NCBI RefSeq assembly: GCF_000384475.1
Contig: NZ_ARWB01000001.1
Coordinates: forward strand, 2,150,176 to 2,214,175
Origin: Methylopila sp. M107
GTDB lineage: Bacteria > Pseudomonadota > Alphaproteobacteria > Rhizobiales > Methylopilaceae
Direction of reading: 5' to 3'
Length of the DNA stretch: 64,000 nt
Below the pieces are notes generated by a model, which was not told where the DNA came from, did no database searches, and saw nothing but the letters and a program-made list of their open reading frames with translations. Below are positions 26,827 through 36,114 of this stretch, in pieces. The stretch's first letter is position 1; each line of letters opens with the position of its first letter. The position numbers and the translations under genes are program-made.

Positions 26827-28038
26827 ATGGCCAATTTCGAGTACCGGGCGATCAACCCGGCTGGCAAGATGGTCGCGGGCGCCATGGAGGGCGGCTCGCG
26901 CGCCGAAGTGCTGGCCGAACTCGACCGCGCCGGCTTCACGCCGATCTCGGCGTCGGAGACCGACGGCCGCCAGAAACGCACCTGGCGCGACCAGCTGACC
27001 CCGGAGCCGAGCCCCGAGCACGTCACGGGCTTCACGCTCGACCTCGCCATGCTGCTCGAGGGCGGCGTGCCGCTCAACGAGGCGCTGCTGATCCTCACCC
27101 AGATGGAAAGCCGCCGCTGGCTCGTGAAACTGATCGAGGCGCTCCATGTGGAGATTTCCGGCGGCAAGAGCTTCAGTCAGGCGCTGGCGCTGCACCCTCG
27201 GCTGTTCCCGCCGGTCTATGTCCAGACGGTGGCGGTCGCCGAACAGGCCGGACGGCTGCAGCAGGCCCTCCTCGACATCGCGCAGGAGCGCCAGCGCAAC
27301 GAGCGGCTGAAGAAGTCGTTCGTCGCGGCGGTCGCCTATCCGGCGTTCCTGGTGGTCGCGGCGCTCGGCGTGATGTCCTTCGTGCTGCTGTTCGTCATCC
27401 CGCAGTTCGAGGGCGCGCTGCAGGGGTTCCGCTCGAAACTCTCGCCCTCGACGACCTTCGTGTTCGACCTCTCGAAGAGCTTCCGCGAGAACATCGACCT
27501 GATCGTCATGTCCTGCGCGGGCGTCCTCGCGCTCTTTCTGGCGATTAGCCGGTTCGGCCGGGGCGGCAACCTGTTCGTGCGGACCTTCGCGCGGCTGCCG
27601 CTGACTGGAACGCTGCTGCGCCACGAGCTCACCGTCACCTTCTGCCGCACGCTCTCGATCCTGCTCGCGAACGGCGTGCCGATCACCAACGCGCTGCGCC
27701 TGATCCGCGACATCGTCCGCGTGCCCTCGGCCGCCGCCGAGATCGACGGCGCGATCGCGGACGTGCGGCAAGGCGCACGGCTCTCCGACGCGCTGTCGCG
27801 CCGCGCCCTTCTTCCGTCGCATGTCACGCAGATGCTGCGCGTCGGCGAGGAGTCCGGACGGCTCGCCGACTCCGCGTCCCGGATCGCGGGATTTTACGAG
27901 GCGAAGCTCGAGGCGAGCCTCAAGCGGCTTGTGGCGGTCGTCGGTCCGGTGTTGATGATCGGCGTGGCGCTGCTGATCGCCTGGCTGATCGTCTCGGTGA
28001 TGACGGCGTTGACGAGCATCAACGACCTGCTGGTTTGA
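26827..28038 (+). CDS. gspF: Type II secretion inner-membrane protein GspF
   Basis: A 403-residue polytopic platform protein with two repeated GspF domains (about residues 65-190 and 265-390). Motifs: MANFEYRAINPAGKMVAGAM at the start, EGGVPLNEALLILTQ, VAYPAFLVVAALGVMSFVLL, and in the second half LANGVPITNALRLIRD and MLRVGEESGRLADS. Membrane segments lie near 170-195, 220-240 and 370-395. It connects the GspE motor to the pseudopilus. It starts 9 bases after gspO. Confidence 0.95.
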   Translation: MANFEYRAINPAGKMVAGAMEGGSRAEVLAELDRAGFTPISASETDGRQKRTWRDQLTPEPSPEHVTGFTLDLAMLLEGGVPLNEALLILTQMESRRWLVKLIEALHVEISGGKSFSQALALHPRLFPPVYVQTVAVAEQAGRLQQALLDIAQERQRNERLKKSFVAAVAYPAFLVVAALGVMSFVLLFVIPQFEGALQGFRSKLSPSTTFVFDLSKSFRENIDLIVMSCAGVLALFLAISRFGRGGNLFVRTFARLPLTGTLLRHELTVTFCRTLSILLANGVPITNALRLIRDIVRVPSAAAEIDGAIADVRQGARLSDALSRRALLPSHVTQMLRVGEESGRLADSASRIAGFYEAKLEASLKRLVAVVGPVLMIGVALLIAWLIVSVMTALTSINDLLV

Positions 28039-28052
28039 GTCGGGGCTTTGGC

Positions 28053-28523
28053 ATGACGACGACGGACAACAACAAGAACAACAACAGGCGGGCTTCCGGA
28101 CTGCGGGCGCCGCGCGACGCCAAAGGCGGCTTCACGCTGGTCGAGCTGCTGGTGGTGCTCGTCATCCTCAGCCTCGTGATGGGCCTCGTCGGCCCGCGCG
28201 TGCTGAGCTACCTGTCGAGCTCGCGCGAGCGCGCGGCGAAGCTGCAGCTGCAGTCGTTCTCGGCAGCCCTCGACCTCTACTTCCTCGACATGGGTCGCTA
28301 TCCGACGACGTCGGAGGGCCTGCAGGCGCTGGTCAAGGCGCCGCCCGGGCAGGACAAGTGGTCCGGGCCTTATGTCCAGCAGGGCCAGATCCCGGCCGAT
28401 CCGTGGGGATTCCCGTACGAATACAGGACGCCGGGACGCACCAAGGCCTATGCGATCACCTCGCTCGGCTCTGACGGTCGACGCGGGGGCGAAAATGACG
28501 CCGCCGACATCGTCAACGACTGA
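28053..28523 (+). CDS. gspG: Major pseudopilin GspG
   Basis: A 156-residue major pseudopilin. A long basic leader (MTTTDNNKNNNRRASG...RDAKGG) precedes the cleavage site G-FTLVELLVVLVILS, with Glu at +5 of the mature protein. The body has the GspG signature LYFLDMGRYPTTSEGLQAL, WSGPYVQQGQIPADPWGFPY and the C-terminal Ca-binding loop ITSLGSDGRRGGENDAADI. The ATG at 28053 has GGGG upstream; a TTG overlapping gspF is possible. The leader is longer than usual. Confidence 0.95.
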   Translation: MTTTDNNKNNNRRASGLRAPRDAKGGFTLVELLVVLVILSLVMGLVGPRVLSYLSSSRERAAKLQLQSFSAALDLYFLDMGRYPTTSEGLQALVKAPPGQDKWSGPYVQQGQIPADPWGFPYEYRTPGRTKAYAITSLGSDGRRGGENDAADIVND

Positions 28524-28965
28524 GCGTCGCGGAGCGAACGCCCGGAGCGGCTTCGCGCTCATCGAGGTGATGCTGGCGCTCGCGCTGATGGCGCTGCTCG
28601 CCGCGCTCGCCTTGCCGAAGGCGCGGCCATTCGATGGCGGCGCGGCGCTGCGCGCCAAGGCCTATGAGGTCGCGGCGCTGCTGCGCGCCGACCGCGACGC
28701 CGCCCGCAGCGGTTTCCGGGAGGTCGCGACGGTGGTCGATTTCGACCGGCGCCGGGTCGCCTCCGGCTCCAGGGCCGCGACGGTCTTCATGCCGGACGGC
28801 GTCTCGATGCGGCTCAAGGCCGACATGTTCGCCGGCTTCCGCTTCTTCCCCGACGGCCGCTCGAGCGGCGGCGAACTCGCGCTCGGCGCCGGTCGGCGCG
28901 GCTTGGTGCTCAGGGTCGATCGGCTGACCTCGGCGGTCGAGATCCGGGCTGGATCGTCGCAATGA
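28495..28965 (+). CDS. gspH: Minor pseudopilin GspH
   Basis: A 156-residue minor pseudopilin with the leader-cleavage sequence RSG-FALIEVMLALALMALL and a beta-rich body (EVAALLRADRDAARSGFREV, VFMPDGVSMRLKADMFAGF, RFFPDGRSSGGELALGAG) typical of GspH. Its ATG overlaps the end of gspG by 29 bases with GGGGG just upstream. The next gene, gspI, begins inside its stop codon. Confidence 0.88.
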   Translation: MTPPTSSTTERRGANARSGFALIEVMLALALMALLAALALPKARPFDGGAALRAKAYEVAALLRADRDAARSGFREVATVVDFDRRRVASGSRAATVFMPDGVSMRLKADMFAGFRFFPDGRSSGGELALGAGRRGLVLRVDRLTSAVEIRAGSSQ

Positions 28966-29441
28966 GCCGGCGGCGCGCCCGCGGCGGCCGCCGCGCCGGC
29001 TTCACGCTGATCGAGACGCTGGTCGCGCTGATCGTCTTCGCCGTGGTCGCCGTAGTGGCGCAGCGCGGCATCGTGACGGCAAGGCTCGGTCTCGACCGCG
29101 CCCGCTCGGTGGTCGCGGCCGAGCAGGTCGCCCGGTCGATCGTCGAGACCGAGCTCGGACGGCTCGCGCCGGAACCGGGCGAAGTCTCCGGCGAGACCGA
29201 CGGCCTCGCCTGGACGGTGACGGCGGAGCCGCTGCCGCTTCCCCTGCCGCCCGCGCCGCCGCCGAAGCGCCGCCGCCAGGGGGCCGCGCAGGACCCGCAG
29301 GACGTTCCGGCCCCGGGCCAGCGGGCCGCGCCCGAGCCCGATCTGAAATGGCGGCTGCTGCGGGTCGTGGTCACTGTCGCGAACGGCCGAGGCCGGCCGT
29401 TCGTCGTCGAGACCGTCCAGGTGGCGAGGGACAAGTCGTGA
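28962..29441 (+). CDS. gspI: Minor pseudopilin GspI
   Basis: A 159-residue minor pseudopilin: leader MSRRRARGGRRAG, then FTLIETLVALIVFAVVAVVA. The body includes ARSVVAAEQVARSIVETELG and a proline-rich insert (PLPLPLPPAPPPKRRR) before the final strands LLRVVVTVANGRGRPFVVET. It is coupled to gspH and gspJ by overlapping stops and starts. GspI starts the pseudopilus tip complex with J and K. Confidence 0.88.
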   Translation: MSRRRARGGRRAGFTLIETLVALIVFAVVAVVAQRGIVTARLGLDRARSVVAAEQVARSIVETELGRLAPEPGEVSGETDGLAWTVTAEPLPLPLPPAPPPKRRRQGAAQDPQDVPAPGQRAAPEPDLKWRLLRVVVTVANGRGRPFVVETVQVARDKS

Positions 29442-30313
29442 CCCGGCGTGGGCGCGGCATGCGTGGGCGCGCCGGCTTCCTGCTCGTCGAGGCGCTGGCC
29501 GCGCTCGCGCTCGGAGCCCTCATCCTGGTCGCGCTCCTGTCGCTCACAGGCCTCCTCAGGCGCTCGGCGGACCGCGCTGCCTACGGCGTGGAAACGATGG
29601 AGACGTCGCAGCGGACCGTCGAGGCGGTCGCGCGGGAGCTTCGCCGGGCGACCCGCCAGCGCTGGGCTGCGCCGCCTCCGTCGGCGGCCGCCTCGAAGCG
29701 CGTCGGCGCCCGCTCCGCCGGGGCGAACGCGCAAACCCCGCCGCCGCCAGTGGCCGAGACCGAGCAGGGCGACGCCGCCGCTCCGGACGGCGCCGAAGCC
29801 GGAAACACGCCCAAGGCGCCGCCGCGGCCCTTCGTGTTCTCGGGCTCGCCCGACCGCGTGACCTTCGTGCTCGCGCCGCGGCAACCAAGCGGCCTGCGCG
29901 CGCCGGTCTTCGTCGCGTGGCAGTTCGAGGAGAGCGGCGCGACCCTGCGCGCCGAAGCGCCGCTGCCGCCGGACGCGCTCGGCCCCGACAGCATCCAGCT
30001 CGGCGCCGTCGAGCGCGTCGATCCGGGCCCGGAACGGCTGCGCTTCGCCTATTTTGAGCGCGGTCCGAGCGGAGCCGAAACCATTCTCGACACATGGGTC
30101 GAGCCCCTGAAGATGCCGGCCGCGATCCGCATCGACCGGCTGGAGCCGGGGACCGGGCGGACGATCGGCTCGCTGCGCGTGCCGCTGCTGATCGACGCCG
30201 AGCCGGCCTGCGCCGGGCGGAACGGCGTTTGCAGCCGCTACGACGCCGGCTCCAGCGGCGGCGCACGGTCGCGGGACGGAGCGGCGCTGCCGGATCAGGG
30301 GGAGCCGCAATGA
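29438..30313 (+). CDS. gspJ: Minor pseudopilin GspJ
   Basis: A 291-residue minor pseudopilin beginning with a GTG that overlaps the gspI stop. The leader VTRRGRGMRGRAG precedes FLLVEALAALALGALILVAL. ETMETSQRTVEAVARELRRA is the conserved helix region; a low-complexity Pro/Ala insert follows, then the beta domain (FVFSGSPDRVTFVLAPRQPS). It is longer than most GspJ proteins because of that insert. gspK starts within its last codons. Confidence 0.87.
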   Translation: MTRRGRGMRGRAGFLLVEALAALALGALILVALLSLTGLLRRSADRAAYGVETMETSQRTVEAVARELRRATRQRWAAPPPSAAASKRVGARSAGANAQTPPPPVAETEQGDAAAPDGAEAGNTPKAPPRPFVFSGSPDRVTFVLAPRQPSGLRAPVFVAWQFEESGATLRAEAPLPPDALGPDSIQLGAVERVDPGPERLRFAYFERGPSGAETILDTWVEPLKMPAAIRIDRLEPGTGRTIGSLRVPLLIDAEPACAGRNGVCSRYDAGSSGGARSRDGAALPDQGEPQ

Positions 30314-31197
30314 GGCGCGGCGGCCGGCGGGGTTTCGTGCTGATCTCGGTGCTCGGCGCGTTGATCGTGCTGACGAGCCTCGTGGCCGCGGTCGCCTATC
30401 TGGTCCGCGTCGCCGCGACCGGCGCGGCGGCGACGCGCGCCGAACTCGTGATGGACGCGCTGACCCGGTCGGGCTTCCAGATCGCCGGCTACGAGCTGTT
30501 CGAGCTGAAGCGCACGGCGGCCGCGATGAACGGCCAGCAGATCCGCCTCAATGACGGCGTGGTCACCCTGTTCGTCGTTTCCGAAGGCGGCAAGATCGAC
30601 CTTAACGCCGCCTCGCCCGAGACTCTCGCGGCGGCCTGGACCTCGATCGGCGCGCCGGGCCTGACGCCCGTTCAGTTCGCCGCGCGGGTCCGGGATTTTC
30701 GCGATCCCGATTCCGAGACCGACGCGAAAGGCGGCGCCGAGGCCACGCAATACGCCGCCGATGGCTCCGGAAAGGCGCCCTCGAACGCGCCGTTCGAGCA
30801 GGTCGACCAGATCCAGAACGTGCTGGGCGTCCCGCCCGCAGCGGCGCGCGCCCTCGCGCCGCTGCTGACCGTCCACAATCCAGGCGGCAAGATCTCCGTC
30901 TTCGACGCGCCGCCGGCGGTCGTGAGGGCGATGCCCGGCGGCGTCGGACTTCTGGACAAGATCGCGGCGCTGCGCGCGCGGCCGCCGGTCGAGGGCGAAA
31001 GCGACGAGGCGGCCGCCAAGGCCGGGGCGGAGGCGCTGGGCGAGTCCGCGAAACTCTTCGGCTTCGAGCGGACGGCGCAAGCCTACACGGTGCGGGTCGA
31101 GGCCGCACGCGGCGGCGTGCGCCGCTCGGCGGCCGCGATCCTCACCCGCGCCCGCAGCGGCGACGCGCTCTATTTCGTGACCGACCTGATCGACTGA
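30310..31197 (+). CDS. gspK: Minor pseudopilin GspK
   Basis: A 295-residue pseudopilus-tip protein. The leader MRRGGRRG precedes FVLISVLGALIVLTSLVAAV; like other GspK proteins it lacks Glu at +5 of the mature protein. EGGKIDLNAASPETLAAAW and the helix-hairpin-helix-like DQIQNVLGVPPAAARALAPL are family hallmarks. ATG overlaps the gspJ stop. It ends the rightward gsp operon; ku follows 69 bases later on the same strand. Confidence 0.9.
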   Translation: MRRGGRRGFVLISVLGALIVLTSLVAAVAYLVRVAATGAAATRAELVMDALTRSGFQIAGYELFELKRTAAAMNGQQIRLNDGVVTLFVVSEGGKIDLNAASPETLAAAWTSIGAPGLTPVQFAARVRDFRDPDSETDAKGGAEATQYAADGSGKAPSNAPFEQVDQIQNVLGVPPAAARALAPLLTVHNPGGKISVFDAPPAVVRAMPGGVGLLDKIAALRARPPVEGESDEAAAKAGAEALGESAKLFGFERTAQAYTVRVEAARGGVRRSAAAILTRARSGDALYFVTDLID

Positions 31198-31266
31198 CGC
31201 GCCCGCGCCGGAACCGAGGCGGGGTCTCGCCGGTTCTCGATCGAGACAAGCAGGCGAGCGTCGGAC

Positions 31267-32070
31267 ATGGCCGTGAGGGCGTTCTGGAAGGGCTATCTGA
31301 AGCTGTCGCTCGTGACCTGCCCGGTCTCGATGACGCCGGCCACCTCGGAAAGCGAACGGGTCCGCTTTCACACGCTGAACCGGGCGACCGGCAACCGCAT
31401 CGTCAGCGAATATGTCGACGGCGTCACGGGCGAGCCGGTCGAGCGCGACGACGAGGTCAAGGGCTATGAGCGCGGCGAGAACGACCACGTCATGCTCGAG
31501 GACGACGAACTCGACGCCGTCGCGCTCGACACGACCCACACGATCGACATCGAGATGTTCGCGCCACGCGATAGCGTCGGCTGGATTTGGTACGACAAGC
31601 CGCATTACCTCGTGCCGAACGACAAGGTCGGCGAAGAGGCGTTTACCGTCATAAGGGAGGCGATGGCCGCCACCGACGTGATCGGGATCTCGCGGCTCGT
31701 TCTGTACCGGCGCGAGCGGGCGGTCGCGCTCGAGCCGCGCGGCAAGGGCATCGTGCTCTGGACGCTGCGCTATGGCGACGAGGTTCGCGACCCGAAGGAC
31801 TATTTCGGCGACCTCGGCGACGACGGCCAGGACCCGGCGCTGATGAAGCTCGTGACCTCGCTGATCGACGAGCGCACGAAGCCCTGGTCGGCCGACATGG
31901 TGGACGATCCGGTGCAGGCGCGGCTGCTCGAGCTGATCAAGTCGAAGAAGAAGGGCGCCAAGAAAGTCGCGAAGCCGAAGGCCGAAGAGCCGCCGCAGTC
32001 CGGCAACGTCATCAACATCATGGACGCGCTGCGCAAGAGCCTCGCGGCCTCCAAGACGAAGTCGAAATAG
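31267..32070 (+). CDS. ku: Non-homologous end joining protein Ku (copy 1)
   Basis: A 267-residue Ku homodimer subunit that binds DNA double-strand ends and recruits LigD. The beta-barrel core is clear: FWKGYLKLSLVTCPVSM, RFHTLNRATGNRIVSEYVD, VKGYERGENDHVMLEDDEL and the later YDKPHYLVPNDK. The C-terminus carries a Lys-rich tail (KSKKKGAKKVAKPKAEE). It converges on ligD, with only 3 bases between the stops, and is about 40 percent like copy 2 by eye; the two may form different dimers. Confidence 0.93.
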   Translation: MAVRAFWKGYLKLSLVTCPVSMTPATSESERVRFHTLNRATGNRIVSEYVDGVTGEPVERDDEVKGYERGENDHVMLEDDELDAVALDTTHTIDIEMFAPRDSVGWIWYDKPHYLVPNDKVGEEAFTVIREAMAATDVIGISRLVLYRRERAVALEPRGKGIVLWTLRYGDEVRDPKDYFGDLGDDGQDPALMKLVTSLIDERTKPWSADMVDDPVQARLLELIKSKKKGAKKVAKPKAEEPPQSGNVINIMDALRKSLAASKTKSK

Positions 32071-32073
32071 GCT

Positions 32074-34635
32074 TTATCCGCCGCGCTTGCGTTTCGGCTC
32101 CTTGGGGATCGGCGCGGCGGCGGCACGAAACCCCTCCCACGGGTCCGACGTCAGCGAGGCGAGCCGCGCCGGCATGTTTCCAACCGTGAAGGAGGCCGGG
32201 CCGATGTCCGGCCCGAGCTCCTCCCAGGCGACCGGCGCGGAGACCGCGGCGCCGGGCCGGGCGCGCGTCGAATAGGGCGCAACCGCCGTCGCGCCCCGCC
32301 CGTTACGCAGATAGTCGATGAGGATCTTGCCGCCCCGCTTCGCCTTGGTGACGACCGCGACGTAGCGTGCGGGATCTTCCGCCGCCATCCGGTCCGCGAT
32401 CGCCTTGCAGAACGCCTTGGCGTCCGGCCATTCGACGCCGGGCTTGATCGGCGCGACGACATGCAGGCCCTTGCCGCCGGATGTCTTCACGAAGGCCGCG
32501 AGCCCCGCCGCCTCGAGCCGCGACTTGACCTCCCGCGCGGCCTCGATGATCGCGGCCCAGCCGACGCCCTCGCCGGGGTCGAGGTCCATGATGATCATGT
32601 CGGGCGTCTCGAGCGCCTTGCTGGACGAGCCCCAGGGGTGGATCTCAAGCACGCCGCCCTGGACGAGCCCGAGCAGCCCCTCGCGGCTGTCGATCGTCAG
32701 CAGCGCCTCACCGTCCTTCGGGTCCGAAAACTGCCCGATGTTGCGGTTCATGCCCTTCCAGTCGTGCTTCTGGAAGAAGCACTGCTTCGCGACGCCGCCG
32801 GGGCAACGCAGCAGCGAGAGAGGACGGCCGACGACGAAGGGCGCGATCTTCGGCCAGACCTCCATGTAGTACTCGGCGAGGCCCTGCTTGGTGACGCCGG
32901 CGTCCGGCCAGTAGACGCGTTCCGGATGGGTGAGCTTGACGCCGAGCGTGCCCGCCTTGGGCGCTTTCCCGGCGGGCGCCGCCTCGCGCACGACCTCCGC
33001 GGCCGGCTTGTCCTCGCGCAGACCGCGGAAGGACGCGTGGCGCAGGTGATGGTCCCCGGTCCAGGCGCGGAACTCAACCTCGGCGACGAGCTCGGGCCTG
33101 ACGTAGCGCACCCCGCGCGCCTCGGCCGCCTGAAGCTTCTCCGCAAAGGGCGAGCGCCGCGTCTCCAGCGCCTTGAGCCTGCCGTAGAGGTCGCGCGCGA
33201 CCTTCGCCGAAAACCCCGTGCCGACGCGGCCGACATGGTCGAGCCGCCCGTCCTCATGGACGCCGAGCACGAGCGACCCGATCGCGTCGGACGCGGCGGT
33301 GGAGGCCACGTAGCCGCCGATGACGAACTCCTGCCGCTGCGCGCATTTCGACTTGATCCAGCCGCGCCCGCGCCCCGACGCATAAGGCGCGTCGCGGCGT
33401 TTAGAAACCACGCCCTCAAGGCTCAGCCGGCAGGCGTGCTCCAGCACGACGCCGCCGTCATCCTCGAAATGGTCGCTGAGGCGGATCATGGGGTCGGCGT
33501 CCGCGACCAGCCCGGCCAGCGCCGCCTTGCGCGCATCGAGCGCGCAGGGCCTCAGGTCGTAGCCGTCGAGGTGCAGCAGGTCGAAGACGTAGAACACGAA
33601 CCCGTCCGTCCGGCCTTCGCTGAGCGCCTCCTGCAGGGCGGAAAAATCCGGCGCGCCGGCTGCGTTCTCGACCACGAGCTCGCCGTCGATTAGGGCGTCG
33701 CGCGCGGGCAGGGCCTTGAGCGCCGCCGCGAGCGGCGCGCCGAAGCGGTCCGTCCAGTCCAGCCCGCTGCGGGTGAGCAGCCTGACCTCGCCGTGCTCGA
33801 TGCGGGCGATCAGCCGGTAGCCGTCGAACTTGATCTCATGGATCCAGTTCGGCCCCGACGGCGCCTTGGGCGCGAGCGTCGCGAGCGCCGGGGCGACGAA
33901 GTCCGGCAGCGCGGCCGCCTTGGCCTTGGGGAGCTCGGCGCGGTCCTTGTCCGCGACGGTCTTCGCCCGACCCGCGCTCGTCACGGCCGCTTTCGTGGAC
34001 GCCGCCTTGACCTTTGGGGAGGGCTTCGTCTTCCCGATCCTGCCGGTCTTCGACGACCAGCCGGGCCGCTCGCCGGCGGTCTCCTCGACCAGCCGCCCCG
34101 TCTTCACCGATTCCGGCCGCTCCTTGAGGATGTCGGGATCGGCCGCGCCGCGCGCTGCGTCGTCGTCGCCCTTGATCAGCAGCCAGTTGTCGCGCGTTTC
34201 GCCGCGCTTTCCCGCCATCCGGACCAGGTGCCAGCGGCCGGTCAGCTTCTCGCCGAACAGCTCGAATTCGAGGTGCCCCTTCTTGAAGCCCCGCGCCGCG
34301 TCGCCGATCGGCGACCAGCGCCCGCGATCCCACAGCGCGACCGTTCCGCCGCCATATTCGCCCTTCGGAATCGTGCCCTCGAAGGTCCCGTATTCGATCG
34401 GGTGGTCTTCTGTCTGGACCGCGAGGCGCTTTTCCCCGGGCACGAGGCTCGGCCCCTTGGTGACCGCCCAGCTCTTCAGCACGCCGTCCATCTCGAGCCG
34501 GAGGTCGTAGTGCAGCCTTCGCGCGTCGTGCTTCTGGATCAAGTAGCCGTCGCCTTGCCCGAGCGCGGAGTCGTCGCCCGCGGGCTCGGACGTCTTGTTG
34601 AAGTCGCGCTTGCGCCGGTAGACGTCGAGCGCCAT
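32074..34635 (-). CDS. ligD: Multidomain DNA ligase D
   Basis: NHEJ enzyme of 853 residues with three domains in the order phosphoesterase, ligase, polymerase. Residues about 1-165: 3'-phosphoesterase (QKHDARRLHYDLRLEMDGVL, with metal His and Asp). A basic linker follows. Residues about 240-540: ATP-dependent ligase, with the nucleotidyl Lys in HEIKFDGYRL near 269. Residues about 560-853: primase-type polymerase, with the catalytic pair in IIMDLDPGEGVGW near 683 and KTSGGKGLHVVAPI. The ATG at 34635 follows ku copy 2 by 4 bases, so they form an operon. Confidence 0.96.
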   Translation of the reverse strand: MALDVYRRKRDFNKTSEPAGDDSALGQGDGYLIQKHDARRLHYDLRLEMDGVLKSWAVTKGPSLVPGEKRLAVQTEDHPIEYGTFEGTIPKGEYGGGTVALWDRGRWSPIGDAARGFKKGHLEFELFGEKLTGRWHLVRMAGKRGETRDNWLLIKGDDDAARGAADPDILKERPESVKTGRLVEETAGERPGWSSKTGRIGKTKPSPKVKAASTKAAVTSAGRAKTVADKDRAELPKAKAAALPDFVAPALATLAPKAPSGPNWIHEIKFDGYRLIARIEHGEVRLLTRSGLDWTDRFGAPLAAALKALPARDALIDGELVVENAAGAPDFSALQEALSEGRTDGFVFYVFDLLHLDGYDLRPCALDARKAALAGLVADADPMIRLSDHFEDDGGVVLEHACRLSLEGVVSKRRDAPYASGRGRGWIKSKCAQRQEFVIGGYVASTAASDAIGSLVLGVHEDGRLDHVGRVGTGFSAKVARDLYGRLKALETRRSPFAEKLQAAEARGVRYVRPELVAEVEFRAWTGDHHLRHASFRGLREDKPAAEVVREAAPAGKAPKAGTLGVKLTHPERVYWPDAGVTKQGLAEYYMEVWPKIAPFVVGRPLSLLRCPGGVAKQCFFQKHDWKGMNRNIGQFSDPKDGEALLTIDSREGLLGLVQGGVLEIHPWGSSSKALETPDMIIMDLDPGEGVGWAAIIEAAREVKSRLEAAGLAAFVKTSGGKGLHVVAPIKPGVEWPDAKAFCKAIADRMAAEDPARYVAVVTKAKRGGKILIDYLRNGRGATAVAPYSTRARPGAAVSAPVAWEELGPDIGPASFTVGNMPARLASLTSDPWEGFRAAAAPIPKEPKRKRGG

Positions 34636-34639
34636 CGGC

Positions 34640-35518
34640 TCAGCCCGCCTTGCGCCGCTCGGCGGTCTTGCGCGCCGGCGCCTTCTTTGGCGCGGACGCC
34701 CTGGTTTTGGGTTTCTTGGTTTCGGCTGTCTTGGACGTAGCCCCGCCCATGCCGGCGCTCTGGCGCAGCGCCTCCATCAGGTCGACGGACTTTGCCGGCG
34801 CCTTGGGCTTCCGCGGCGTGATTTTGCGCCCCTCGACCTTCGCCTTCACGAGCTCGGCGAGCGCCGCCTCGTAGCGGTCGTCAAAATCGGCCGGGTCGAA
34901 CGAGCCGCGCTTGGTGTCGATGATGTGCTTTGCGAGGTCCATCATCTCGCCTTGGATCTTGGGCTTTGCGAGACCGCTGAACGCATCCGTGGACGAGCGC
35001 ACCTCGTAGTCGAAGTTCAGCGTGGTCCCGATGAGGCCCGCGCCATGCGGACGGATGAGCACCGTGCGTTCGCGCCTGAACAGGACGGTCCGGGCGAGCG
35101 CCGCGACCTTCTTCTCGCGCATCCCCTCGCGGATCAGCCCGAACGCCTCGACGGCGGAGGCGTCGGCGGGGGCGAGGTAGTAGGGCTTGTCGAAATAGAC
35201 GTCGTCGATGTCGTCGCAGGCGATGAAACTGTCGATCTCGAGCGTCTTGTCGCTGTCGGGCACGGCCGCCGCGACCTCGTCGGGCTCCAGCGTGACGTAT
35301 TCGCCGGACGAGACTTCGTAGCCCTTCACCTGGTCGTCGTGCTCGACCGGCTCGCCTGTTTCCGAATCGACGTATCGCCGCCGGACCCGGTTGCCGGTCT
35401 CGCGGTTCAGCGTGTGGAAGGCGATGCGGTCCGACGTCGAGGCGGCGGTGTAGAGCGCGATCGGGCAGGCGACCTCGCCGACTTTCAGAAAACCCTTCCA
35501 GTTCGCGCGTGGGGCCAC
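34640..35518 (-). CDS. ku: Non-homologous end joining protein Ku (copy 2)
   Basis: A 292-residue Ku protein. ANWKGFLKVGEVACPIALY, IAFHTLNRETGNRVRRRYVD, VKGYEVSSGEYVTLEPDEV and YFDKPYYLAPAD are the family core; the tail is Lys/Ala-rich (KKPKTRASAPKKAPARKT), like DNA-binding C-termini of other bacterial Ku proteins. The GTG at 35518 is chosen because a full AGGAGG stands nine bases upstream. The gene directly precedes ligD in the same transcript. The 160 bases upstream (35519-35679) should hold its promoter. Confidence 0.94.
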   Translation of the reverse strand: MAPRANWKGFLKVGEVACPIALYTAASTSDRIAFHTLNRETGNRVRRRYVDSETGEPVEHDDQVKGYEVSSGEYVTLEPDEVAAAVPDSDKTLEIDSFIACDDIDDVYFDKPYYLAPADASAVEAFGLIREGMREKKVAALARTVLFRRERTVLIRPHGAGLIGTTLNFDYEVRSSTDAFSGLAKPKIQGEMMDLAKHIIDTKRGSFDPADFDDRYEAALAELVKAKVEGRKITPRKPKAPAKSVDLMEALRQSAGMGGATSKTAETKKPKTRASAPKKAPARKTAERRKAG

Positions 35519-35679
35519 GTTGGTTCGCCTCCTGCTGACGACGTCAAACGCCGCGCGCGGAAGCCCGGTTCCGACTCGAAATTCAGAGGGTTGCGCAGAT
35601 CGCGCATTCGGGCGGAGCGCGTGTCGGAAACAGTCGGCGGGCATTTGCGCCCGCCGATCGATCCAAGTTCGTCAGGCCG

Positions 35680-36114
35680 TCATTGGGAGCCGCACATGCT
35701 GCCGCCAGAGTTCATACAGCCCGACCGATCTGTCGCTGCTTGATCGTAGCTGCGGCCGCTCGACTGCCCGCTGCCGCTGCTTCCGCTGCCGCCCAACAGC
35801 AGTGCGCCGATCGCAAGATACCGACGGGTCTGCTGACTCCGCGCTTCGGCGGCCCGCCGCGCCGCCGCGTCCTCCCGGGCGCGCTGTTTCGGCGTCAGCG
35901 CGGCCCGCCGTTCCGCCTCGCGCCGCAGCGCGACGCGCCTTCTCTCGGCCGCGCTCGCCTGCTAGGCGCCGCGGACGAAATTCCCGGCGAAGCTCCGTGC
36001 GATGTCGGCGTTCCGGCCGCCGCCTCGCGGGAAGAAACTCCCGAGATCAATGCTCTGCGCTTCCGCGGCGGCGACGCCGCAGAACATGAATACGCCTGCA
36101 AGAAGAATGCGCAT
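35680..36114 (-). pseudogene. Small exported-protein gene interrupted by an in-frame TAG
   Basis: From an ATG at 36114 (GGGGGTGG upstream) the leftward frame encodes a signal peptide (MRILLAGVFMFCGVAAAEAQ) and reads to a TAG at 35962-35964, 50 residues. The same frame then stays open for 93 more codons with strong GC3 bias (ASAAERRRVALRREAERRAA, a hydrophobic YLAIGALLLGG, then a Gly/Ser tail) to TGA at 35680. The TAG is followed by CAG, and CAG-to-TAG is a single transition. This looks like one 144-codon gene broken by a nonsense change; suppression or a sequencing error are alternatives. The product is not recognised. Confidence 0.6.
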
